From: Sporosarcina luteola
GTDB taxonomy: Bacteria > Bacillota > Bacilli > Bacillales_A > Planococcaceae
NCBI RefSeq assembly: GCF_023715585.1
Contig: NZ_JAMBOK010000005.1
Location: 85,269 to 149,268 of the forward strand
Reading direction: 5' to 3'
DNA length: 64,000 nucleotides
The translations under genes were made by a program, and so were the position numbers. The notes below the pieces were generated by a model that was not told the origin of the DNA, did not search any database, and saw nothing but the letters and a program-made list of their open reading frames with translations. Shown piece by piece: positions 16,967-25,431 of this stretch. The first letter of the stretch is position 1. Every line of letters begins with the position of its first letter.

Positions 16967-17812
16967 TTATTGATTAACCGGTATAGCCCCGGTTTCAACA
17001 ACCACATCTTGTCCTTCTGGACTTAAAATGAAATCAATGAATTGTTGTCCTGCATCGGTTAGATTTCCTTCTTTGGCGACGAACAAGAACGGTCGTGATA
17101 GTTTATATGTTTGCTTCAGAACGTTATCCGCTGTCGCTTCCACTCCATTAATGTCAACGGTTGAAATGGACTCATCCACATATTCGAAGGAAATAAAACC
17201 GACCGCATGCTTATTCATTGCAACTGTCGTTTTAATATTTCCGTTTCCACTCGCAATGATGGCGCTTCTCACTAGCTCACCTGAAGAGTAGTCAACGATT
17301 TCCTGAAATGCGTCACGTGATCCGGACCCATCCTCGCGGGAAACGACGACAATCTCCATGTCATCACCACCGAGTTCTTTCCAGTTCGTTACTTCACCAG
17401 TGAATATTTTCTTCACTTGCTCGAGCGTGAGACCTTTCACTTTATTCGACGGGTGAGTGACGACAACAATACCGTCATAAGCAATAACGATTTCGTTTAA
17501 TCCGCTGTCGACCTCTTCCTGTTTCAAATCACGGGAAGACATCCCGATTTCAGATACTCCATTAATCGCATTTGTAATGCCCGCCGATGATCCAATTTGG
17601 TTGATCTCTATTTTCACATCGTTGTTTTCTTCATATTTAAAAGCTAATTTTTCAGCTAATGGTCCTACCGAAGTAGACCCTGAAATAGCAATTGTAGTTG
17701 AACCGTCTTTTGACGAGTTGGTCTCTCCTTCGGCATTGTTGCCGCATGCAGCTAGCAAAACTGTTAAGGAGATAACGAATAATCCTTTTAGCGCATCCCT
17801 CATGATTTTCAT
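16967..17812 (-). CDS. pstS: Phosphate-binding lipoprotein PstS
   Basis: This 281-residue extracytoplasmic phosphate receptor has a basic N-terminus, a hydrophobic segment and a lipobox LLAAC (Cys23), so it is lipid-anchored. The mature protein shows the phosphate-binding elements: ISGSTSVGPLAEKLA, IGSSAGITNAI, GMSSRDLK and REDGSGSRDAF. Length and order match PstS of Bacillales. The ATG follows GGAGG by seven bases. It is the first gene of pstSCAB-phoU and has PhoP-type direct repeats upstream, so phosphate starvation control is expected. Confidence 0.95.
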   Translation of the reverse strand: MKIMRDALKGLFVISLTVLLAACGNNAEGETNSSKDGSTTIAISGSTSVGPLAEKLAFKYEENNDVKIEINQIGSSAGITNAINGVSEIGMSSRDLKQEEVDSGLNEIVIAYDGIVVVTHPSNKVKGLTLEQVKKIFTGEVTNWKELGGDDMEIVVVSREDGSGSRDAFQEIVDYSSGELVRSAIIASGNGNIKTTVAMNKHAVGFISFEYVDESISTVDINGVEATADNVLKQTYKLSRPFLFVAKEGNLTDAGQQFIDFILSPEGQDVVVETGAIPVNQ

Positions 17813-17844
17813 CTATATACCTCCAACATGATTTATTGGCTCTT

Positions 17845-17903
17845 TGTAAATAATAATAGAAGTTTGTAAATTTACTTAGGTATTCTTGTAAAGGTTTTGT
17901 AAA
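17845..17903 (-). promoter_or_regulatory. PhoP-type direct repeats (Pho box) upstream of pstS
   Basis: On the minus strand TTTACA occurs with starts corresponding to 17903, 17892, 17870 and 17850. The first three are spaced 11 and 22 bp apart, that is, in 11-bp phase, matching the TT(A/T)ACA-N5 direct repeats bound by Bacillus PhoP. Confidence 0.7.
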
Positions 17904-18001
17904 TTCTCTTTACACCATTGGATGGAGCTTCCTAAAATAATGTAATTCCCTGCTTATATGATTAACCAAAAAGAGAAGTTTTAGCTCTCTACATAAAGAT
18001 A

Positions 18002-18029
18002 GCCTCAACTCCTAAAAGGGAATTGAGGC
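18002..18029 (-). terminator. Probable terminator of the azole peptide cluster
   Basis: GCCTCAA (18002-18008) pairs with TTGAGGC (18023-18029), with additional inner CCT/AGG pairing, just after the sagB-like stop codon. The T tract on the minus strand is weak. Confidence 0.5.
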
Positions 18030-18042
18030 ATTACCACTAACT

Positions 18043-19614
18043 TTAACTATGCAGACCCCCACTTAACCAAGGACGGTGTCGATACGGACCTGTCGGGATT
18101 TGGATAAGACTGGTTTTTCCTTGTGGACTCAGCTTGTAAATCGCATCACTACTGTTCACATCAAACCCGAGGAGTGGGTGTCCTCCAAATCCGAGGGCTG
18201 ACGCGACTAGAAGCAATCTTTGCACCAGCATACCCGCTTCCATTTGCTGGATTCGATATCCTCTGTATCCCATGTCCGGTATTAAATGATTTTTGTCCCC
18301 TACCACATGTAGACAGAGCGGTACTTGAAACAGATTAACATTCCCTCCGGCCATACCGTGCTGTAACCGCAATCGCTGATCTCCGAGTTGTACTCGACGT
18401 AACGCATGGGCATCGCTGTCATAGTGATAGGCACCATCCGGTATGCCCTCGACAGTATACAAACATCCGTAAAGCGAAACACGGGACTTCTGTTTCTTTT
18501 GAACTTCCTCCAAATCATTTTGATACGAGAAGGAATCCATCGCACCCTTAAGCAATGTGGCAAGCTGCAGTTGACTGACATTCCCCAAAACGAAATCTTT
18601 GTCCGGTGAAAATCGCTTTCTGCAGACCGACGCCAAATCATAAGACAATCGCTTCACATAAGGCAGAGTCACCGTTTGACCCTCACAATTTGTTTGTTCC
18701 TCCTTGACATGCCGAAACGATTTCGTTGATTCCAACATAGACGCTTCATTCATCTTGGTTAACATCGGATACTCTTTAACCGTTCGTGAGTGGACGTAAT
18801 GAGTAGACTGAATTGCTTTCAACTCTTGGCATAATTCAGTGGATGAGTCATCCCCATCTATGGTGCTTTTGTTGAAGCAGCTTGTTGTTTCCGCCGATAG
18901 CGGAATCACCGCATACACGCTCTCCTCTTGTTCGGAAAGCCCAAGTAGGTGGTTGATGGCCCGATCTAGGAACTGGAAGTATACCGAAGAGTCGAATCCA
19001 TAACATTTTGCAACTTCCAGTAATTGTCCAATCAGTACACCAGCATCTAAGCCTTGAAGACGGTAAGCGAAGTTATTGTATTTAAAGAAATTCTTCCAAA
19101 ACATTGTCGATACAAAAACAGTACCAAAACATTCGGATACGTCACAGCGATTACCAAGCGCCCTGGAGATATATGAATCGTAATTTCCTTCGCGCAGCAA
19201 CATTAAGCGATGATGTGCCACATCATAATGGTAAACACCGGCAGGCAAATTCTCTATCTTCAAATAAACGTACAATTCGTTTGGATACAGCGCCCCACCG
19301 GAAGGAACAAACCTACGTTTCGAATGCATTAGGTCCATGGCTTGATCGCTGGAACCCAAATCCATCATAGACTCGCTAAATTGAGTTAGACCAAATACAT
19401 ACCAGAGAAAATGACCAATGTCGCTTAAGTCTATCTTTGCATTTACTTCCATCCTTTTAATCGTCAACGGTACTTCTAAAGAAAGCGGAATCACAGGTAA
19501 GCCACGGTAGAGCTTATACGTAAGCGGTGCATCGTCCCAATCCACTTCCCAGTCTGGCGGGCTTGCCTTGTCAATGTCAAAATGGAGATTGTGCAGCAAT
19601 GCCTCAAGATTCAT
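18043..19614 (-). CDS. Double SagB-type dehydrogenase (azoline oxidase)
   Basis: This 523-residue protein has two consecutive nitroreductase-like SagB domains. The first is about residues 70-250 (RRFVPSGGALYPNELYVYLK, GVYHYD, AGVLIGQLLEVAKCYGF). The second is about 310-510 (KRFSPDKDF, LYTVEGIPDGAYHYD, QMEAGMLVQRLLLVASALGFGGHP). In thiazole/oxazole peptide pathways this FMN enzyme oxidises azolines to azoles. Such fused double-domain forms occur in Bacillus heterocycloanthracin clusters. The start is ATG 19614 next to paired GGAGG sites; 20 extra upstream codons lack one. It is the last gene of the cluster. The flavin-binding residues of each half were not checked individually. Confidence 0.85.
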   Translation of the reverse strand: MNLEALLHNLHFDIDKASPPDWEVDWDDAPLTYKLYRGLPVIPLSLEVPLTIKRMEVNAKIDLSDIGHFLWYVFGLTQFSESMMDLGSSDQAMDLMHSKRRFVPSGGALYPNELYVYLKIENLPAGVYHYDVAHHRLMLLREGNYDSYISRALGNRCDVSECFGTVFVSTMFWKNFFKYNNFAYRLQGLDAGVLIGQLLEVAKCYGFDSSVYFQFLDRAINHLLGLSEQEESVYAVIPLSAETTSCFNKSTIDGDDSSTELCQELKAIQSTHYVHSRTVKEYPMLTKMNEASMLESTKSFRHVKEEQTNCEGQTVTLPYVKRLSYDLASVCRKRFSPDKDFVLGNVSQLQLATLLKGAMDSFSYQNDLEEVQKKQKSRVSLYGCLYTVEGIPDGAYHYDSDAHALRRVQLGDQRLRLQHGMAGGNVNLFQVPLCLHVVGDKNHLIPDMGYRGYRIQQMEAGMLVQRLLLVASALGFGGHPLLGFDVNSSDAIYKLSPQGKTSLIQIPTGPYRHRPWLSGGLHS

Positions 19615-19636
19615 CCTCCTACCTCCTAACCACTGG

Positions 19637-21577
19637 TTATGGGAACGGATGCGGATATGGATTGAGCTGTTCAAGTGTTAACAGTTCTTCCTTATATCCG
19701 AGTTCCATTGGCACCCTGAGTACCCTCTCAAGTCCTGTTACTCGGGTAAGATGTTGACCGAATGTCATCGGCAGCATCCCCGGAATCAGGACTTTTACGC
19801 AGAACAGTCCGTTTTGTTTGATGTCCGGTACCGTTTGATCCACCACGATCACATCGAGGTTTAATCTCCTAAACACCTGGAGAATATCCCGAAGATCATC
19901 CGTGAGGTCTGCATGCACTGCCTTCCATTTGAATTCCTCCTCAAACGTTCGCAATGGCCGATTATCATCTAGCAAAAACTGAAGGCGTTCTTGCGCTTCC
20001 GGCAACCCATACAACATCCCATGATCATCCATCTTCCGTACCAAGGAAGAGTCTTTCAGCATTTGCACATACTTCTCCCGGTTTGCATTTAAATTCTCGT
20101 CAAGTATTAGCATCATGCCAGCCAACTCATGAATCGCGCTTTTCGCCGCTCGTATTGGATCCAGATGAGCGCCTGCCGCAGCAATGATATTCAACCCTGT
20201 TTCTTTCCTGTTTTTCGCCAGTACCAAGACACTTGGAATTCCGTTTTCCATCGTCGAGTTATAAAAATGAAGATCATAACCACAAACTGCCCGCACACGG
20301 TCAATCATCAACTTTAATTCTTGATCATTCGTTGAATAAGGGTCAAGACGTGGAAGTGCCAGCTCTGCGTACCAAGTCACCAGGAACGAATCACGCTCAA
20401 CAACTTCCATAATACCGTAGAAAATGGCCTCCTCTAAACTACCGCCTAACGCACATCCATTGGAAGTTTCGTAGACAAATCCCTCACCGCCCAAGCTGTA
20501 ATAAGCAAGCAACTCCGGAATCAGAATAGGATGCTCTTTCAAAAACGAATAACCCCAAACCCAATCGATCGAGCGATCAGGATTAAACGGTTTGAATGGA
20601 AAATTAGGCAGCGCATATTGTTCTTTTGAATGAACACCTACCTCAAGAGGATTAAGCGCTCGGTCTTCCAGATTGCGGTAGCTGTCATGAACGACTGTTC
20701 GTTTTCCACTTGGAGACAGACCACAGTACCGCTCCAACCCTTCCAAAATAGCCGTAGACTCACTAACCTTGTATGAATGAGTCCGGCCTGCCACCCCCTC
20801 GTCTCCGCCAAACAACGGCAGATTAACACTTGCATCGGCAAATGGCAGCATGAGGTGATACATTTTACTAGTTACCAAACCAGACCGATCATCTAGATAA
20901 TCCTTGCTTAGAATCTTTTGCAGGTCATCCACGGAACGACAGCGGTAACTGTCAGGACTGATCTTCAGACTAGATTGCAGTGTAATTCGGGCCGCGTCTG
21001 CTGAATCATTGGGTAATCGACTACATTCCGGACACAACGGGTCAGGAAGAAACGAATGCCACGAACTTCTTAGCGATTTCAGATTGATTAAACATAATCG
21101 ACCTTCAGAATGAGCCTGTTCTCCTTCTAGTATGTTCTGTACCTCCGACTCGAGAAGGTGTGCCAATTGCAATAATCCCGTACGCGATGCCCAAGCATCA
21201 CACGAATTTCCACCGTGTTCTTTTAGTCTCTGTTCTATCTCCCACATCTCTTTACGATCTCGGCCGGCCATGATACGTCGCTTGTCTGCACATTGGGAGC
21301 AGCCTGGTATTTCTGAACGTACTAGTGGCCCAATCACCCCTTCTCCATATGAAACAAAACCTCGCAGCCAAGGTATGCCGGTTAGTCGCAATACCTCTTC
21401 CGCTCTTTTATGAATGGAAGGATTCAAGGTATCATGCAATACCAGAACCAGTTCAGTCGTTTCTGGTATTTCCTCTTCGAAATCGTAGCGGCGTATTACT
21501 TCGTATTGAGTGAATAGATCCCCGCATACACGGTCAGCCAATAATCCTTCACCAACAACCACAATGACGGCACTCAC
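19637..21577 (-). CDS. YcaO-domain cyclodehydratase (SagD family, TOMM maturase)
   Basis: This 646-residue protein combines an N-terminal E1/SagC-like region with zinc-type CxxC pairs (CSQC near residue 96 and CPEC near 183) and a C-terminal YcaO domain. The YcaO ATP-site signatures are visible: SESTAILEGLERYCG, TSNGCALGGSLEEA and GIMEVVERDSF. The enzyme uses ATP to cyclise Cys (Ser/Thr) residues of the precursor into azolines. It starts at GTG and overlaps the preceding gene by four bases (GTGA), with GGAGGGAGG inside that gene's end. The protein ends LNPYPHPFP; a proline-rich end is usual in TOMM YcaO proteins. Confidence 0.88.
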   Translation of the reverse strand: MSAVIVVVGEGLLADRVCGDLFTQYEVIRRYDFEEEIPETTELVLVLHDTLNPSIHKRAEEVLRLTGIPWLRGFVSYGEGVIGPLVRSEIPGCSQCADKRRIMAGRDRKEMWEIEQRLKEHGGNSCDAWASRTGLLQLAHLLESEVQNILEGEQAHSEGRLCLINLKSLRSSWHSFLPDPLCPECSRLPNDSADAARITLQSSLKISPDSYRCRSVDDLQKILSKDYLDDRSGLVTSKMYHLMLPFADASVNLPLFGGDEGVAGRTHSYKVSESTAILEGLERYCGLSPSGKRTVVHDSYRNLEDRALNPLEVGVHSKEQYALPNFPFKPFNPDRSIDWVWGYSFLKEHPILIPELLAYYSLGGEGFVYETSNGCALGGSLEEAIFYGIMEVVERDSFLVTWYAELALPRLDPYSTNDQELKLMIDRVRAVCGYDLHFYNSTMENGIPSVLVLAKNRKETGLNIIAAAGAHLDPIRAAKSAIHELAGMMLILDENLNANREKYVQMLKDSSLVRKMDDHGMLYGLPEAQERLQFLLDDNRPLRTFEEEFKWKAVHADLTDDLRDILQVFRRLNLDVIVVDQTVPDIKQNGLFCVKVLIPGMLPMTFGQHLTRVTGLERVLRVPMELGYKEELLTLEQLNPYPHPFP

Positions 21578-23505
21578 CGGAATCCTCCCTCCTCTCGTAA
21601 GAATACGCCAAACAGCCCTGCGATCCCCTCTTTCAAAAATGGTTCAACTGCTAGATCAGCTATTACTAGCCGTTTGTGATTCCGTTCTAGGATTTGTATA
21701 GCGGAATGCAAAATCTCGGACTGTCCCTTCTCATCACAAGCGGAGATAACAAGGCTGAGTGGTACCTTTTCTTCCAGTAGAACTGACGAATCTTCCTGGG
21801 CTTGCACCGGGTTCATAAGCGCCTGTTGTAACGCGTTTCGCAACGCCAATGTACTATTCAAATCTACACCACCATACCAGCCGTCATTCGTTCCGACCCA
21901 GATGACAGGGAAACCGTTCAATTCCTCTCCCAAGCCAATCGTCGCTGAGCCGTGCATCGTGGTCAGTGCATCCAAATAAAACCTGCAGTGTTCGTCTTCT
22001 ACCGTCTCCACTTGCATGGGAACAACATGGATTTTTTTATTTTCCAACTGCATGCTCAGCTCTTTGTCCAAACAATTTTGCAATGCCCGGCAAATACCTT
22101 CCGCAACCGTTTCTCCCGCTCCCACACCGATGATTTCCTTTATTTCTTCCCCGTACTCCTCTATTTCCTGATAGGATGGTAGGGTCGCAATGAGCAATCC
22201 AACCGCTCGTGACACATACGATTCTATTCCAGCCAATCCCGCTTTCCTCCGTGCTTCCTCATGCGTCAGATCTGTACAAACTATGTCTGGTAAAAGCTCA
22301 GCGGGTCCCTTCGATAATATATCAACTGCCTGCACGCGACACTGAGCTAAAGGCAGCTGCTTTAGATCTCCTTCCTCCCAGGTATGAAAAATCCCTGATA
22401 CGTCCGATGTCAGCTGGCTGAAGTAAAGTAATAATCCACTCGATTCATCTTTGCTTTCGCTTCGTTCAAGACGCACATCCAAATCTGTTACCCATTCAGT
22501 GGACATGGGTCCTTCCACCAACGGATGAGGCAAAAACGAATGCCAGTTTCCTTCCAATGTGTCTAGATCAAGCAGATAGAAAAGGTTTCTCTGTCCAGAT
22601 TCAGTCACTCCTGTAATCTCTTTAAACAATTCAAATGTGATTACATTGGCTAACATTGCCCCTGCTGTGGCAGAGAAAGAGGAGAGCTGTTGCTCCTTGG
22701 CAAGTGCAGTTCGATGCACGCGCCTCCACGCAGACTCCCAATTCCCCTTATCGTCTGGATGCACCAACGGACCCGCAAGGCCCACACCCTGATGGCATAT
22801 AGCAGGGAGAAACACCTTCTTCTCTTCCATACAAATCTTATGAAGAAATTGGAGTTCCTCAATATCGCCCTCCTGAGACACATACAAAATCGAATCAAAC
22901 GGTTGAATAATCTCCCGCCAATCCTTCTTTAAGCTGACCTCTTCTACCGCTACCTCGCCGTCTGTTTCACGGGCATGTTCCACGAGTTCCATTAACCGCT
23001 GTCTATTGGTCGGCACTGAGTCCGTGATGAGCATATGGATCTTGGGCAATCCTGATTCAAGTAATGAGGAAACCAACGAAACAAAAAAAGGACCAGCGCC
23101 AACCGCTAACACTTTTGCCTGACGATAGGTTTGAAATCGGTACGCACTCGAATCACCGAAACTGTCCAGAAATTCTATTTGGGAGGCATACTTATCTAGC
23201 ACTTGATCGGCCAATTGATGAGGAAGATCTTGGCTCACATCCCGAACATACTCATTTTGGTGCAGCACTTCCGCAATTTCATAGACACGATCCCGATATG
23301 GAACAGGCAATCCCTCTGTCAATTCCCCAAGGGTGTGCTTCCCGTTGAACATCGGTATCAGTTTTTCAATCCACTGAACGATTGCATTCCCTTCCATACG
23401 AAAAGAATTTTTATTGTTCCTGAAATACACACCGCTATTTGAATCGGGGAGAAAAGATGTGTCCCTTTTCACTTTCAGACGCATCAGAGGGGTCAAATTC
23501 GGCAT
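21574..23505 (-). CDS. ThiF-like thiazole-containing bacteriocin maturation protein
   Basis: This 643-residue protein resembles the putative thiazole-containing bacteriocin maturation family found beside heterocycloanthracin genes. The N-terminus (about 1-95) looks like a precursor-recognition winged-helix domain (YFRNNKNSFRMEGNAIVQWI, then GLPVPYRDRVYEIAEVLHQ). A Rossmann-like region follows (AKVLAVGAGPFFVSLVSSLLE, residues about 130-150), as in ThiF/E1 proteins, though without an obvious catalytic Cys. It likely binds the leader peptide and presents it to the YcaO partner. The ATG has AAGGAGG upstream. It is the first gene after the hairpin that follows the precursor gene. Confidence 0.8.
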   Translation of the reverse strand: MPNLTPLMRLKVKRDTSFLPDSNSGVYFRNNKNSFRMEGNAIVQWIEKLIPMFNGKHTLGELTEGLPVPYRDRVYEIAEVLHQNEYVRDVSQDLPHQLADQVLDKYASQIEFLDSFGDSSAYRFQTYRQAKVLAVGAGPFFVSLVSSLLESGLPKIHMLITDSVPTNRQRLMELVEHARETDGEVAVEEVSLKKDWREIIQPFDSILYVSQEGDIEELQFLHKICMEEKKVFLPAICHQGVGLAGPLVHPDDKGNWESAWRRVHRTALAKEQQLSSFSATAGAMLANVITFELFKEITGVTESGQRNLFYLLDLDTLEGNWHSFLPHPLVEGPMSTEWVTDLDVRLERSESKDESSGLLLYFSQLTSDVSGIFHTWEEGDLKQLPLAQCRVQAVDILSKGPAELLPDIVCTDLTHEEARRKAGLAGIESYVSRAVGLLIATLPSYQEIEEYGEEIKEIIGVGAGETVAEGICRALQNCLDKELSMQLENKKIHVVPMQVETVEDEHCRFYLDALTTMHGSATIGLGEELNGFPVIWVGTNDGWYGGVDLNSTLALRNALQQALMNPVQAQEDSSVLLEEKVPLSLVISACDEKGQSEILHSAIQILERNHKRLVIADLAVEPFLKEGIAGLFGVFLREEGGFR

Positions 23506-23603
23506 TTCATTCCTCCTTAACCATAGCTATTTCTAAATCGAGATTATGACTAACACTATAATCCTATGTACCGTAGCTTGTTTCATATGTTTAACCTTAT
23601 AGA

Positions 23604-23632
23604 AAGGTCCCTGCAACAACTGCAGGGACCTT
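23604..23632 (-). terminator. Hairpin between precursor and maturation genes (attenuator)
   Basis: A perfect 12-bp stem (23604-23615 with 23621-23632, five-base loop) lies 35 bp after the precursor stop codon and before the modification genes, with only TTTCT after it. Partial termination here would give more precursor than enzyme transcript. Confidence 0.7.
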
Positions 23633-23666
23633 GGCATTCATGGCTTTTGTTAGAAGTCTAGAAATA

Positions 23667-23948
23667 TCAACCGTGGCAACGGCCGCCGCAACTACTACAG
23701 CGAAAACAATTATGGCAACGGAAACAATTAGAGCAGCGGAAACAATTGAAGCAATTAAAACAACTAAAGAAGAAGCAGCTAGCGCAGCTAAAGCAGCTAG
23801 AACAACGGCCAATGCCACCACCGATGCCGATAATAGGGAGCAGAGCAGTAGAATTTGAAAAGGACGCGTTCGGGTCAAAAGAAACTGCCTGACTCGAATT
23901 GAAATCGCCAACATTCAACATCTGGAGTTCGTTATGGAAATCATTCAT
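23667..23948 (-). CDS. Heterocycloanthracin/sonorensin-type bacteriocin precursor
   Basis: This is a 93-residue peptide. The leader is MNDFHNELQMLNVGDFNSSQ and onward to about residue 48, ending in a glycine-rich GIGGGIGR. The core (49-93) has 14 cysteines, mostly in three-residue periodicity (CFSC, CFNC, CFRC, CSNC, CHNC). This is the hallmark of heterocycloanthracin-type azole peptides, whose cysteines become thiazoles. The ATG at 23948 has GGAGGT seven bases upstream; 27 earlier in-frame codons lack a ribosome site. The three modification genes follow on the same strand. No dedicated exporter or immunity gene is visible nearby. Confidence 0.9.
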   Translation of the reverse strand: MNDFHNELQMLNVGDFNSSQAVSFDPNASFSNSTALLPIIGIGGGIGRCSSCFSCASCFFFSCFNCFNCFRCSNCFRCHNCFRCSSCGGRCHG

Positions 23949-23970
23949 TCTTGCACCTCCAATTAAATTG

Positions 23971-24021
23971 TCAAGATGTGCTATGAACTTGAAAGGGGAA
24001 ACACAATAATAAATAGTCCAT
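23971..24021 (-). CDS. Possible 16-residue leader peptide upstream of the precursor
   Basis: A short frame encodes MDYLLLCFPFQVHSTS, with AAGGAG seven bases before its ATG. It ends 22 bp before the precursor ATG and just overlaps a TTGACA sequence. The hydrophobic start is reminiscent of a small regulatory or leader peptide. With only 17 codons it may be chance; the good ribosome site is the main support. Confidence 0.35.
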   Translation of the reverse strand: MDYLLLCFPFQVHSTS

Positions 24022-24168
24022 AAACACACTCCTTACCAATTTATGAAAGATGGTTGGGTAATGCTACTGATTTCAATACCTACTTTTATCGACCAAGCAT
24101 GGAACATTTCAAAATGATTTGCTGCCATGAGGGAAACACGGATAAATCGAGACTGGACAGGGATTCGC

Positions 24169-24194
24169 AATTCAGGGTGCCAATTCAGGGTGCC
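24169..24194. repeat. 13-bp tandem duplication at the left end of element copy 2
   Basis: AATTCAGGGTGCC is repeated exactly, head to tail (24169-24181 and 24182-24194). Each unit combines seven flanking bases with the terminal GGTGCC of the element. Confidence 0.9.
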
Positions 24195-24468
24195 TGTGCG
24201 GCAAACTATTCTGATTATGCACTACAATTGCATAATAAAAATCAGAAAGTTGTATTTTTCAATGGGTTACTGGATAGTTTATGAATATATATTCTTCACG
24301 TTGAATAGTCATAAATGCACTTCACACAGGCACCAACACAATTCAGACAATACACTACAATTGTATAAATTCAAAAAGGTAGGCAACCATGGCAAGCTTT
24401 GGTTGTCTACCTTCATGAATAGATATACAAATTATTGAATTGTCATAAATGGGTGATGCACAGGCACC
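24189..24468. repeat. Interspersed repeat, copy 2 (composite, 280 bp)
   Basis: It starts GGTGCCTGTGCGGCA and ends TGATGCACAGGCACC. An internal CACACAGGCACC ends at 24334, making a first unit of 146 bp, the same size as the monomer at 9503. A second 134-bp unit follows. Both units have CACTACAATTG near the left and CATAAATG near the right. The second unit contains a 14-bp hairpin (24376-24389 with 24400-24413). No open frame looks coding. Confidence 0.85.
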
Positions 24469-24885
24469 GAAAAACCCGGGTTTTCGAACGATCCATGATC
24501 ATGTGGATGTGTCGGAAGTTGCGGGGCAATATGGCGGCGGCGGGCATGCAAAAGCATCTGGATGCTCGTTTAGCAAGGAGGCGTTTCAAACGTTTGTATT
24601 GGACACGTTCTCTTAGAGCCAAGAGAAGATGCACGCAGAAATCGCAGTAATGTGAAACGTTCTTCGTTCGGTTCCCTCTATACAAATCGAAGAGAAGATA
24701 ACTTTTTCATTTAACCGGTAAGCGAGGAAACTTGGGCTATTTAACAAAACAAAACAACTATGGAACAGACTTTTGCAAGCTTTGACGAAGCAGATCGTTT
24801 CTTTAATAGATACGACGAAGCCTGGCTTGTCCGGGACGATACTTTTGTCAATTATTTAATGGAACAGATAAGAAGTACGAAATAG
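24469..24885 (+). pseudogene. Truncated, frameshifted copy of nrnB
   Basis: The sequence aligns base by base with the last ~140 codons of nrnB (8291-9472). GFRTIHDHVDVSEVAGQYGG and HAKASGC are still readable, then a one-base deletion after the DTF codons puts a stop in frame, and later stops (CATTTAACC, CTATTTAAC) follow. The end, NYLMEQIRSTK-like plus TAG, parallels the true C-terminus. The 5' two-thirds are missing; homology begins at the right end of repeat copy 2. It is a decayed duplicate. Confidence 0.9.
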
Positions 24886-24891
24886 ACAGTA

Positions 24892-24935
24892 TGATAAGTG
24901 CCATGTCCCAATGATATAGGACGTGGCACTTATCA
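24892..24935. other. Long hairpin after the nrnB pseudogene
   Basis: Bases 24892-24908 pair with 24919-24935 over 17 positions with one wobble. No T tract follows on either strand, so it may be a relic terminator or a simple palindromic repeat. Confidence 0.5.
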
Positions 24936-24986
24936 AGTTTGCGATGATACGAAAAAGCTTCTATATATGATGAGAATGAACTTCCC

Positions 24987-25175
24987 TTAGTACTTTCCAA
25001 TTAGCGCTTTTACTCCTTTATAAAGTAGAACAAGCGAGAAAATCAAGATAGCTAAAATACCTAGCAAATCTATGATTGGCTCTAAGACTCCTAAGTAAGG
25101 ACCAGCTAATGGTACACGTACTAATGCAAAACCTGCTAAGATTCCAGCCAACATCAAAAGGATGAATCGATCCAT
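24987..25175 (-). CDS. Small membrane protein of unknown function
   Basis: The 62-residue product has two hydrophobic stretches (about 4-25, MLAGILAGFALV; and 34-55, LLGILAILIFSLVLLYKG) and a basic C-terminus. It looks like a two-helix membrane protein, and I do not recognise a family. The start is ATG 25175 with AGGAGG nine bases upstream; 14 upstream codons lack a site. It lies alone on the minus strand between the pseudogene and the subtilase gene. Confidence 0.65.
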   Translation of the reverse strand: MDRFILLMLAGILAGFALVRVPLAGPYLGVLEPIIDLLGILAILIFSLVLLYKGVKALIGKY

Positions 25176-25284
25176 TCCGTAAAACCTCCTCTCCTTACAT
25201 AATATGAATAAGGACAAGGAAGGTTGACGGGCTCTAGTCTTCGAGGCTACTATTTAAAACACTCATCACTGAGCGTTTGTAGAC

Positions 25285-25321
25285 TGTAGACAAACGACAA
25301 GTAAAATTGTGTTTGTCTACA
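25285..25321. other. Hairpin in the gap between subtilase and small membrane gene
   Basis: TGTAGACAAAC (25285-25295) pairs with GTTTGTCTACA (25311-25321); a T-rich tract follows on the plus strand. There is no plus-strand gene immediately upstream, so its role is unclear. The rest of the 256-bp gap contains only the subtilase terminator. Confidence 0.45.
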
Positions 25322-25394
25322 ATCTTTTCTTTTTAAGTTAGTAATTAATTATAAAATGTTGATGATTTCAGGATTGTAAAAAGCGAACCCAGCG

Positions 25395-25415
25395 GCCCTT
25401 CCATAAGGAAAGGGC
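25395..25415 (-). terminator. Terminator of the subtilase gene
   Basis: GCCCTTCC (25395-25402) pairs with GGAAAGGGC (25407-25415) with one bulge; a T run follows 12 bases further on the minus strand. Confidence 0.65.
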
Positions 25416-25431
25416 TTTTCATTACAAACCA

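Noticed and set aside
23631..23858. Plus-strand Ala/Thr-rich frame over the bacteriocin precursor
   Set aside because: It mirrors the Cys-rich repeat codons of the precursor on the other strand; it has no ribosome site.
24435..24650. Plus- and minus-strand frames over the nrnB pseudogene
   Set aside because: They are out of frame with the NrnB homology and have no ribosome site or recognisable product.
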